Shown in pieces: positions 1 through 7,810 of a stretch of 64,000 nt of DNA. Position 1 is the first letter of the stretch; each line of letters starts with the position of its first letter. Made by a program: the position numbers and the translations under genes. The DNA is taken from the NCBI RefSeq assembly GCF_000026145.1, contig NC_009445.1, positions 6,602,501 to 6,666,500 on the forward strand. Direction: 5' to 3'. The notes under the pieces were generated by a model, which was given only the letters and a program-made list of their open reading frames with translations, had not been told where the DNA came from and did not search any database. Origin of the DNA: Bradyrhizobium sp. ORS 278. GTDB taxonomy: Bacteria > Pseudomonadota > Alphaproteobacteria > Rhizobiales > Xanthobacteraceae.

Positions 1-2
1 TC

Positions 3-2168
3 GACAAGGTCCGGTCGCTCGATATCCTGCCGCGAGACAACGTGCCGGTGGCCTCCATCCAGGGACGCCCGGAGGCGGAGCGCGCCAGCGCGCGGACCTA
101 TCCGGGCACGATGGTCCAGGAGGTCGCCGAGATCCGGCCGCAACCCGCAGGCGACGGCCGGGGTTACGATCTCAATTTCGAAAACACGCCGATCGCGCAG
201 GTCGCAAAGGTCGTGATCGGCGACATTCTCGGCGCCGGCTACTCCATCGATCCGCGTGTGCAGGGCAGCGTCAGCCTGGTGTCGGCCCGGCCGGTGCCGA
301 AGTCCGACATCCTGTTCGTGCTGGAGAGCGCGCTGCGCCTGTCGGGCGTGGTCCTGGTTCGCGAAGGCGGCGGCTACAAGCTGACGCCGCTGGGCGACGC
401 CATCGGCGCCGGGCGCGTGGATGGCGAGGCGGCCCGGGCCGAGCCCGGCTACGGCGTCTCGGTGGTGCCGCTGCAATATGTCGGCGCGCAGACGATCCTG
501 AAACTGATGGATAGCTTCGCCACCCGCGCCGGCAGTGTACGCGCGGATCCGACGCGCAACCTGCTGCTGATCCAGGGAACGGGTCCCGAGCGCCGTTCGG
601 CGATCGAAACCGCGCTCAGCTTCGATGTCGACTGGATGCGCGGCCAATCGGTCGGTGTCTTCCCGGTCAGCAATTCCGCCCCGGAGCCGATTGTCGCCGA
701 GCTCGAGAAGATCATGGACACCGGCGAGAACGGGCTCAGCCAGAACCTGGTCAAGCTGCAGGTCGTGAACCGTCTCAACGCGATCATGGTGGTGACGCGC
801 AAGCCGGCGCTGCTGCAGAGCGCGGCAACCTGGATCCGGCGGCTCGATCAGGCCGACTCCGGGCGCAACAGCGTTCATGTCTACCGTATCCGTTACGGCG
901 ACGCCCGCCAATTGGCGAAGCTGCTCACCGACATGTTCGGCGGCGCCGGCTCGTCCTCCACAGACAGCACCGACAACCAGACTGCGCCGGGCTCCGACGG
1001 CACGACGACCTCGGTCGCCGACCGGCTGTCGTTCAACACCAACGCAGGCAACTCGACGAATTCGAGCGCCAATCCGTTGAGTCGGACGCAAGGCGCCGGC
1101 GGTCTCTCCGGCATGCAATCGTCGAGCCCATCGTCGTCCTCCAGCACCCCTTCCTCGACCGGGCTGGAGCCACGCAGCGGCGGCGCGGGGGGCGGCCAGC
1201 CGCTGATGCCCAATGTCCGCATCACCCCGGACACGGTGAACAACTCGCTGGTGATCTACGCCGACCGCGAGAGCTACCGAATCATCTCCAGCACGCTGCA
1301 GCAGCTCGACCAGCCGGTGCTGCAGGTCGGCATCGACGCCACGATCGCCGAGGTGACGCTCACCAACGAGCTGTCCTACGGCGTACAGGCCTATCTCTCG
1401 AGCAAGGTGCTCGGCCTCGGCACCGACAGGGGCTCGATCACGAACACGCAGACGACATCGGTGGCCACAGCGACGACGGCGGCTGCGACCACCGCACTCA
1501 TCAACCGCGCCCTTCCCGGCTTCAACTTCCTGATCGGGCACGAGGCGTCGCCCAACATGATACTCGATGCGCTCCACACCGTGACCAGCGTCAAGGTGCT
1601 CTCCAATCCCTCGCTGGTCGTGATCAACAATCAGACCGCCACGCTGCAGGTCGGCGACGTCGTGCCGGTATCGACCGGCAGCGCAACCGTGCTGTCGTCG
1701 AGCAACACCGTCGTCAACACCATCGACTATCGCAACACCGGCATCATCCTGCGCGTCGTGCCGCGCATCGCCGCCAACGGCAACGTCCGGCTGGAGGTCG
1801 AGCAGGAGATCAGCAACGTCGCGGCGCAGACCGCCGCGAGCCTTACGCCGACGGTGTCGCAGCGCAAGGTCAAGAGCGCTATCTCCGTCGCCAACGGGCA
1901 GACGGTGCTGCTGGCAGGCTTGATCAGTGAGCAGCAGACCGGCAACCGCAACGGCATTCCCGGCTTCGACGAGATTCCCATTCTCGGTGACACGTTCTCG
2001 CACCAGGACAAGAAGGGCACGCGGACCGAGCTCATCATCTTCATCCGGCCGCAGATCATCCGCGACGGCAGCGATGCCCATCAGGTGGCCGAGGAACTCC
2101 GCTCCAAGCTCCGCGGATCGGTCGGAGCCAGCATCACGGATGATTTGCGTGTCCGCACCACTCGCTGA
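3..2168 (+). CDS. gspD: Type II secretion system secretin GspD, 5' end missing
   Basis: This is the outer-membrane secretin that forms the exit pore of a type II secretion system. The reading frame is open to the window edge, so the N-terminus and signal peptide are upstream; the first in-frame GTG is at 42. Numbered from that GTG, an N0-like domain lies near residues 45-115 and N1/N2/N3 modules near 135-420. N3 is interrupted by a long Ser/Thr/Gly-rich insert at about 300-385. The secretin core follows, ending in the typical motifs VPVSTGS, a TGIILRVVPRI beta segment and LLAGLISEQ. The stop overlaps the start of the next gene, so the two are probably co-transcribed. The other gsp genes would lie to the left. 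Family assignment is strong; only completeness is uncertain. Confidence 0.93.
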   Translation, partial: DKVRSLDILPRDNVPVASIQGRPEAERASARTYPGTMVQEVAEIRPQPAGDGRGYDLNFENTPIAQVAKVVIGDILGAGYSIDPRVQGSVSLVSARPVPKSDILFVLESALRLSGVVLVREGGGYKLTPLGDAIGAGRVDGEAARAEPGYGVSVVPLQYVGAQTILKLMDSFATRAGSVRADPTRNLLLIQGTGPERRSAIETALSFDVDWMRGQSVGVFPVSNSAPEPIVAELEKIMDTGENGLSQNLVKLQVVNRLNAIMVVTRKPALLQSAATWIRRLDQADSGRNSVHVYRIRYGDARQLAKLLTDMFGGAGSSSTDSTDNQTAPGSDGTTTSVADRLSFNTNAGNSTNSSANPLSRTQGAGGLSGMQSSSPSSSSSTPSSTGLEPRSGGAGGGQPLMPNVRITPDTVNNSLVIYADRESYRIISSTLQQLDQPVLQVGIDATIAEVTLTNELSYGVQAYLSSKVLGLGTDRGSITNTQTTSVATATTAAATTALINRALPGFNFLIGHEASPNMILDALHTVTSVKVLSNPSLVVINNQTATLQVGDVVPVSTGSATVLSSSNTVVNTIDYRNTGIILRVVPRIAANGNVRLEVEQEISNVAAQTAASLTPTVSQRKVKSAISVANGQTVLLAGLISEQQTGNRNGIPGFDEIPILGDTFSHQDKKGTRTELIIFIRPQIIRDGSDAHQVAEELRSKLRGSVGASITDDLRVRTTR

Positions 2169-2685
2169 AACCGTCTCACTCATCCGATCGACCCGTGCGC
2201 TCGCCGTGGTCCTGGCCGCAACCGGTCTGCTGGTCGGAGCGGCGGCGTCTCCCGTGCGAGCGGATTCCGTCAGCGTGGCCCGCAGCGCCTATGCGCGCGG
2301 GGATTTCGTGCGCGCGGTTCGCGTACTCACACCACTGGCGCTGCATGGCGATCCCAGGGCCCAGGCGATGCTCGGCTTCATGTATGAGAACGGCTTCGGC
2401 ACGCCGCAGGCCTACGAGGTAGCCAGCGACCTGTATTGCCAGGCCGCGACCGCCGGCAATCCGTTTGGCCAGGCCATGCTCGGCCTGATGTACGACAAGG
2501 GTCATGGCGTTCCGCAGGACGTCGTGCTCGCCTATAAATGGCTGAACCTCGCCGCCGGTCGTGCCAGCCCAGCGCAGCGCAGCTATTATCTGCGCCTGCG
2601 CAACGCCGTCGCTTCGAAGATGTCCACCAGCCAGATCGCGCAAGGGCAGGCGCTCGCGCTGAACTGGGCGCCGGGCCAGTTTTAG
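2140..2685 (+). CDS. Secreted Sel1-repeat (TPR-like) protein
   Basis: The 181-residue protein has a hydrophobic N-terminal segment (about residues 15-40, ending near PVRAD) that looks like a signal peptide. At least two Sel1-type repeats follow, visible as AQAMLGFMYENGFGTPQ and GQAMLGLMYDKGHGVPQD. Such repeats are protein-interaction scaffolds. I chose ATG 2140, which overlaps the end of gspD by 29 bases and has GGAG upstream; the open frame itself extends further 5' but only as a shadow of gspD. Its position suggests it is transcribed with the secretion genes, perhaps as a periplasmic accessory. No enzymatic motif is seen. Confidence 0.75.
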   Translation: MICVSAPLAETVSLIRSTRALAVVLAATGLLVGAAASPVRADSVSVARSAYARGDFVRAVRVLTPLALHGDPRAQAMLGFMYENGFGTPQAYEVASDLYCQAATAGNPFGQAMLGLMYDKGHGVPQDVVLAYKWLNLAAGRASPAQRSYYLRLRNAVASKMSTSQIAQGQALALNWAPGQF

Positions 2686-2946
2686 GCACCGCACCGGCTC
2701 GTTCGAGCGGATACGCGCGGGACCTTTGAAGCCGCTCGACGAACGACGCAGGGGATGCGTCGCGGGCTGATCGACTGCGCACCAGCTCGCGCACTTGATA
2801 GCACCACGAGTAACATCGGCTCTGCGCAATTCACAAATCCGAAGCATGACCGACACCGCATTGCAATTTGTTGCTGCGATGTTTTGACGCAGGCGCCCGC
2901 TCAGCAGCGGCACGCGCCAGCCACACCCACTCCGTCCGGAGATGTC

Positions 2947-4812
2947 ATGACCAGAACAGTCATACGGTCCAAGGCGATCGCGCTTGCGACCACTGCCGTC
3001 TTCACCGCGACCAGCCTCGCGCCCGCGTTCGCCGGCGCGGCGACCACCACGCCGATCGAGCACGTCATCATCATCGTCGGCGAGAACCACACCTTCGACA
3101 ACCTGTTCGGCACCTACAAGCCCAAGGCCGACCAGAGCATCGACAACCTGCTCAGCAAGGGCATCGTCAACGAGGACGGCACGCCCGGTCCGCATTTCAA
3201 GAAGGCCGAGCAGCGCATCGGCCGTGACGAGGTGCGCTATAGCGCCGAGACCGCATCGAGCGGCGCCTACGCCACGCTGCCACAACCCTACACCACCTAC
3301 GGCATCGGCCTGCCGCAGAACGTGCTCGACACGCGTTTCCCCGCCAATCTCCCCAACGGGCCGTATCAGATCTCCAAATACGTGCCCTACGCCGCCTACA
3401 CCGGCGATCCGGTGCATCGCTTCTTTCAGATGTGGCAGGACATCGACGGCGGCAAGCACGACAAGTTCGTGTGGGTCGAGCAGTCCATCGGCACCGGCTC
3501 GAACGGCAAGCCGTACCCCGCCGGCGGCTTCAATCCGATGGAAGGCGCCATTTCGATGGGCTTCTACAACATGAACCCGTTCACCGATGCGAGCGGCAAG
3601 GCCCAGCCCGGCGACGCGCCGTTTTTCAAGAAGCTGGCTGACGACTACGCGATCAGCGACAACTACCACCAGGCGGTCATGGGCGGCACGGGTGCCAACT
3701 TCCAGGCCCTCGTGACCGGCCACGCGGCGTTCTTCACCAATCCCGAGACGCTGAATGGCGCGCCTGCCGTGCCCTACGCCAACCAGATCGAAAACCCCGA
3801 CCCCGTTCCCGGCACCAACAACTACTACAAGCAGGACGGCTACAGCGGCGGCTCCTACGTCAACTGCTCGGATCCGAGCGCGCCGGGTGTCTCCGCCATC
3901 AACGAGCAGCTGTTCAAGAACGGCGTCCACAACAACAATTGCGCGCCGAACCACTATTATCTGGTCAACAATTACAGCATGTTCTGGAACCAGACCAGCG
4001 CCAAGCCGAACGCGCTGGGCTCGGACAAGTTCGTGCTGCCGCCGCAGAGCGCGCCGACGATCGCCGACGTCATGACCGCCAAGGGCGTGTCCTGGAAATA
4101 CTACAGCGCCGACCGCGGCGACGACGCCACCACTTTCGCCACCAGCGTCGACGGCGTGCCGCTGCTGTTCCACTCCTATTGCGGCATCTGCGACCCGCTG
4201 ACCGGTTTCATCAAGGTCATGACGAACCCGACCGAGGAAGCCAAGCTGCAGAACTACGGCGCCTTCGTGAAGGACGTGCAGAACAACACGCTGCCGGCGG
4301 TGTCGTTCGTGCGTCCGTTCGAGGCGCTGGCCGGACATCCCGCCGACTCGACCACGGACCTCTACGAGAAGTTCCTCGAGGCCCTGATCAACCGCGTCAA
4401 GGCCAACCCGCAACTCTGGGCGAAGACGGCGATCTTCATCACCACCGATGAAGGCGGCGGCTATTACGACTCCGGCTACGTCCAGCCCGTCGACTTCCTC
4501 GGCGACGGCACCCGCATTCCCTTCATTCTGGTCTCGCCGCTGGCCAAGAAGGGTCATGTCGACCACACCTATTACGACCACGTCTCGCTCTTGAAGTTCA
4601 TCGAGCGCAACTGGCGGCTGCCCGCCATCTCCGCCGTCAGCCGCGACCGGCTGCCGAACCCGATCCATGATCGGGACGACAATCGCTACGTGCCGAAGAA
4701 CCGGCCGGCGATCGGCGACCTGATGAACCTGTTCGTGTTCGCCGGCGATGACGACGACCACGACGGCGGCTGGCACCATCACCACGACCACGATCGGGAC
4801 GACGATCGCTGA
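2947..4812 (+). CDS. Secreted phosphoesterase, phospholipase C/acid phosphatase type
   Basis: The 621-residue protein belongs to the bacterial phosphoesterase family (PF04185) that includes phospholipase C and acid phosphatase AcpA. A signal peptide ends near residue 30 (PAFAG). Family marks are the N-terminal ENHTFDNLFGTY segment, a central GHPADSTTD region and the metal-binding TTDEGGGYYD followed by DHVSLLKFIERNW. It should release phosphate or headgroups from organic phosphates in the periplasm or outside. The start has GGAG five bases upstream, and a strong hairpin follows the stop. The last 25 residues are an odd Asp/His tail (DDDDHDGGWHHHHDHD) that could bind metal. Substrate cannot be told from sequence. 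Confidence 0.85.
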   Translation: MTRTVIRSKAIALATTAVFTATSLAPAFAGAATTTPIEHVIIIVGENHTFDNLFGTYKPKADQSIDNLLSKGIVNEDGTPGPHFKKAEQRIGRDEVRYSAETASSGAYATLPQPYTTYGIGLPQNVLDTRFPANLPNGPYQISKYVPYAAYTGDPVHRFFQMWQDIDGGKHDKFVWVEQSIGTGSNGKPYPAGGFNPMEGAISMGFYNMNPFTDASGKAQPGDAPFFKKLADDYAISDNYHQAVMGGTGANFQALVTGHAAFFTNPETLNGAPAVPYANQIENPDPVPGTNNYYKQDGYSGGSYVNCSDPSAPGVSAINEQLFKNGVHNNNCAPNHYYLVNNYSMFWNQTSAKPNALGSDKFVLPPQSAPTIADVMTAKGVSWKYYSADRGDDATTFATSVDGVPLLFHSYCGICDPLTGFIKVMTNPTEEAKLQNYGAFVKDVQNNTLPAVSFVRPFEALAGHPADSTTDLYEKFLEALINRVKANPQLWAKTAIFITTDEGGGYYDSGYVQPVDFLGDGTRIPFILVSPLAKKGHVDHTYYDHVSLLKFIERNWRLPAISAVSRDRLPNPIHDRDDNRYVPKNRPAIGDLMNLFVFAGDDDDHDGGWHHHHDHDRDDDR

Positions 4813-4852
4813 TTGATCGCTTCCGTCAGCGTAGCGACGGTACGAGCAGGAC

Positions 4853-4885
4853 AGGCCCGCCGCACTCTGTTGCGGCGGGCCTCTT
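4853..4885 (+). terminator. Rho-independent terminator after the phosphoesterase
   Basis: A perfect 12-bp stem (4853-4864 with 4871-4882) closes a 6-base loop 41 bases after the phosphoesterase stop. The following CTCTT is a weak T-run, so efficiency is uncertain. Confidence 0.75.
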
Positions 4886-4931
4886 ACTTCGGGACCGGCG
4901 GAGCGACGTACCGATCCGCAACATCATCGAT

Positions 4932-4960
4932 CCGTCAGCCGATTGTCAGCCATTCGTCAC
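4932..4960 (+). promoter_or_regulatory. Candidate Pho box, three 11-bp-spaced repeats
   Basis: CCGTCAG, TTGTCAG and TCGTCAC occur with exactly four bases between them. This matches the known PhoB box plan (CTGTCAT-N4-CTGTCAT). It lies about 90 bases upstream of the metallophosphoesterase ATG at 5048 and points in the same direction, suggesting phosphate-starvation control. PhoB binding is inferred. Confidence 0.5.
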
Positions 4961-5047
4961 GCCTCCGTTATCGATGCTCCGCATCGTTGCACGGCCGCTT
5001 GGATGCAAGCGGCGTTGTGCAAACGGGATCTTGGGGGATCTTGCAGA

Positions 5048-6166
5048 ATGTCATTTCGATCATCATTCAAATCTGCTTTCCATGAACTGCTCACGCTGTC
5101 TGTGACCGTTTCGTTGCTGTCCTTTGCCGCGGCGGCGCCAAGCCTCGCGCATGATCACGACTGGGGCGACGATGACGACAGCTATACAATCGGTCTGTGG
5201 GGCGATTTGCCCTATTCGACGCTGCAGGCCACCGTCGGCGTGCCGAACCTGATCGCCGACATGAATGCCCACCGGCTGAAATTCACCGTTCATGACGGCG
5301 ACCTCAAGCAGGGCTCGAACTCGGCCTGCGATGCCGGCCTCTATGCACAGGCGCTGGCCTTCTTCAACAGCCTCGAGGCGCCGGCGATGTTCACGCCGGG
5401 CGATAACGACTGGGTCGACTGCGACCGGCCGTCGAACGGCGGCTTCAACTCGCGCGACCGGCTCGACTATGAGCGCAAGGTGTTCTTCTCCACCCCGTTC
5501 TCGCTCGGGCAGCGCAAGCTGCGCCAGGAGGTGCAGACCGACGCGCTCTGCCTGGGCGCCAACGGCACCAAGGTCGGCTGCGTCGAGAACCGCCGCTGGA
5601 CCGTCGGCCGCGTCACCTATGCGACGCTGAACGTGCAGGGCTCCTGCAACAATCTCTGCGACACCAATCCTGATCCCGACGAATACAATGCCCGCAACGC
5701 GGCGGTGATTCTGTGGATGCAGCAGACTTTCGCCGAGGCCAAGAAGCGCAATTCGGCGGCCGTGATGTTCATCTCGCAGGCCGATCCCGGCTGGGATCTC
5801 TCCGATAGCACCCGTGCGCCGTTGCGCGATCCCAAGACGCTTGCGGAGACCGACGGACAGCCCGACGGCTTCGCGAGCTTTCTCACCGCGCTGCGCACCG
5901 AGGTCGAGGCGTTCCGCAAGCCCGTCGCTTATGTCCATGGCGATTCGCATTACTTCCGCATCGATCAGCCGTTCCTCAACAGCGCCGGCCAGCGGCTGGA
6001 AAACTTCGTTCGCGTCGAAACCTTCGGCGACAACCAGGCCAACGGCAACAACGACGTCCGCTGGCTCAAGGTGACCGTCGACCCGCGCTCGCGCGACGTG
6101 TTCTCCTACCAGCCCGTCACGGTGCCGGCGAACCGTACGGCCGTGCCGGCGCCAACCCGCAACTGA
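5048..6166 (+). CDS. Secreted calcineurin-like metallophosphoesterase
   Basis: The 372-residue protein has a signal peptide (residues 1 to about 36, ending SLAH) and then the metal ligands of a metallophosphoesterase in order: LWGDLPYS, HDGDLKQG (about 83), TPGDNDWVD (about 119) and a C-terminal VHGDSHYFR that takes the place of GHxH. Conserved Cys pairs suggest folding outside the cytoplasm. ATG 5048 fits the signal peptide and has GGGGGAT upstream; earlier in-frame ATGs would bury the signal peptide. A Pho-box-like repeat precedes it and the preceding gene is also a secreted phosphatase, so a role in scavenging phosphate is likely. The substrate is unknown. Confidence 0.75.
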   Translation: MSFRSSFKSAFHELLTLSVTVSLLSFAAAAPSLAHDHDWGDDDDSYTIGLWGDLPYSTLQATVGVPNLIADMNAHRLKFTVHDGDLKQGSNSACDAGLYAQALAFFNSLEAPAMFTPGDNDWVDCDRPSNGGFNSRDRLDYERKVFFSTPFSLGQRKLRQEVQTDALCLGANGTKVGCVENRRWTVGRVTYATLNVQGSCNNLCDTNPDPDEYNARNAAVILWMQQTFAEAKKRNSAAVMFISQADPGWDLSDSTRAPLRDPKTLAETDGQPDGFASFLTALRTEVEAFRKPVAYVHGDSHYFRIDQPFLNSAGQRLENFVRVETFGDNQANGNNDVRWLKVTVDPRSRDVFSYQPVTVPANRTAVPAPTRN

Positions 6167-6218
6167 CACCCCGGGTCCTCCGGTCGTCCAGCCCCGGCTG
6201 GGCGACCGTGCCGGCGTC

Positions 6219-7799
6219 TCAAGCGGCGGCGGAGCGCCAGGTCGAAAGCTCCGCAAGCTCGGCTTCCGGCCGACGCGCCACGATCTCGCCGCGCCCCAGA
6301 TAGACCCGGCCGGCATTGCCATCGATCGTGATCCAGTCACCCGGAGCAATGATCGTGTCACCGATGCACGCCTGATGGCCGTCCTCGTCGAAGCGGATGG
6401 CGGCGCAGCCGACCACGCAGGGCTTGCCCATCTGCCGCGCAACGAGCGACGCATGCGCCGTGCGAGCTCCCACCGCCGTGGCGATGCCAACGGCCGCGGC
6501 AAAGCCTGCGACATCGGCGGTGCTGGTGTCAGGGCGGATCAAAATCACTGGATCTCCGGCTGCCGCGAGCCGCTCCGCCGACGCGCTGTCGAACGCCGCG
6601 CGCCCGGCCGCGACGCCGCCGGATGCGGCAACTCCCACCGCCGCAGGCTCGCCGACCGCGACGAGCGACGTTTCCGTCAGCGCCTCCAGGTCGATTCCCT
6701 GCAGTCTTGCAAGCGCCTCGTCCTGGGAGATCACCCCCTCATGCACCAGACCGACCGCGATGCGCAGCGCCGCGCGCGGCGTGCGCTTGGCCGCGCGTGT
6801 CTGCAGAATCCACAAACGGCCTTCCTCGATCGTGAACTCGATGTCCTGCACATCGCGAAACTCGGCTTCGAGCCGCTTCAGCGTTGCCCGCAGCTGCTGC
6901 GCGACACGCGGCAATGATCGGGACAACGCGGCCTCGGTCTCAGGCGTCCGTCTTCCCGAGACGACGTCCTCGCCCTGCGAATCGAACAGCACGTCGATCA
7001 CCGGCTCGTCGACGCCCGTCGAGGGATCGCGCGAGAACGCGACGCCCGCCCCGGACGACGTGCCGCCATTGCCGAACACCATGGCCTGCACCGTGACCGC
7101 TGTGCCTGTCAGATGCTCCAGAGCTTCGAGCCGCCGATAGGTCTTCGCCCGCTCGCTGGTCCAGGAGCGATAGACGGCGAACGCTGCGCGCTCGAGCTGG
7201 ACCGCGGCATCCTCGAGCCAGCCGTCATCGTCGTTATCCTCCAGCAGCCTGCGTTCCTCGGCAGCCAGCCGCTCGAGCGCCTCGCTGTCCAGCTCGCGCT
7301 CGTTGCTCACGCCTTCAGCGGCAATCAACTGGTTCAAACGCTCCGCCAGCGCAGCGGCCTCGAGGCCGATCACCGTCTCGGCGTAGCTCTCGAGCAGCCG
7401 CCGGCGGCAGTCCCACGCCAGTCGCGGCCGGCCGGTGGCGCGCACCAGGCCACGCACCGCGCGCGACGTGCAGCCGACATTGAGGACAGTGTCGAGCATG
7501 CCCGGCATCGAGCGCGCAGCGCCGGATCTCACGGACACGAGCAGCGGGTTGCGCGAGCAGCCGAAGGTTTTTCCGGTGGCCTGCTCGAGATAGGCAATCC
7601 CCTCTTTCAGTCCCTCGGCGAGCTGGCGTGTCGCCTGGCCCTTGCCGGCGACGACATCGGCGCAGAGCTGCACGGGCAGCACGAAGGCGGGCGGCACCGG
7701 CAGATCCAGCGCGGCCATGCGCGCAAGATTGGCCGCCTTGGCGCCGACCTCGTCCGCGCTTGGCAGCTCGCGGCGGCCATCCCCAATTCTGACGATCAT
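6219..7799 (-). CDS. Truncated pyruvate phosphate dikinase-like protein
   Basis: The 526-residue protein matches the N-terminal ATP-binding half of pyruvate phosphate dikinase (GAKAANLARM, VSVRSGAARSMPGMLDTVLN, GAGVAFSRDPSTG, WILQTR) and the swivelling phosphohistidine domain (TAHASLVARQMGKPCVVG; the His is near residue 449). It then stops: the PEP/pyruvate-binding barrel of the roughly 880-residue enzyme is absent. It may autophosphorylate from ATP and hand the phosphate to another protein or small molecule. A GTG at 7814 overlaps the stop of the upstream PhoU-like gene (GTGA); ATG 7799 has GAGGA ahead and is preferred. Coupling to that gene implies a shared task. The family is clear; the reaction is not. 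Confidence 0.8.
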   Translation of the reverse strand: MIVRIGDGRRELPSADEVGAKAANLARMAALDLPVPPAFVLPVQLCADVVAGKGQATRQLAEGLKEGIAYLEQATGKTFGCSRNPLLVSVRSGAARSMPGMLDTVLNVGCTSRAVRGLVRATGRPRLAWDCRRRLLESYAETVIGLEAAALAERLNQLIAAEGVSNERELDSEALERLAAEERRLLEDNDDDGWLEDAAVQLERAAFAVYRSWTSERAKTYRRLEALEHLTGTAVTVQAMVFGNGGTSSGAGVAFSRDPSTGVDEPVIDVLFDSQGEDVVSGRRTPETEAALSRSLPRVAQQLRATLKRLEAEFRDVQDIEFTIEEGRLWILQTRAAKRTPRAALRIAVGLVHEGVISQDEALARLQGIDLEALTETSLVAVGEPAAVGVAASGGVAAGRAAFDSASAERLAAAGDPVILIRPDTSTADVAGFAAAVGIATAVGARTAHASLVARQMGKPCVVGCAAIRFDEDGHQACIGDTIIAPGDWITIDGNAGRVYLGRGEIVARRPEAELAELSTWRSAAA

Positions 7800-7810
7800 G
7801 CTCTTGGTCC

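Noticed and set aside
2176..4791. 871-codon open frame on the minus strand
   Set aside because: It lies opposite the well-supported phosphoesterase and reads as low-complexity Val/Gly/Arg/His; it results from GC-rich codon bias.
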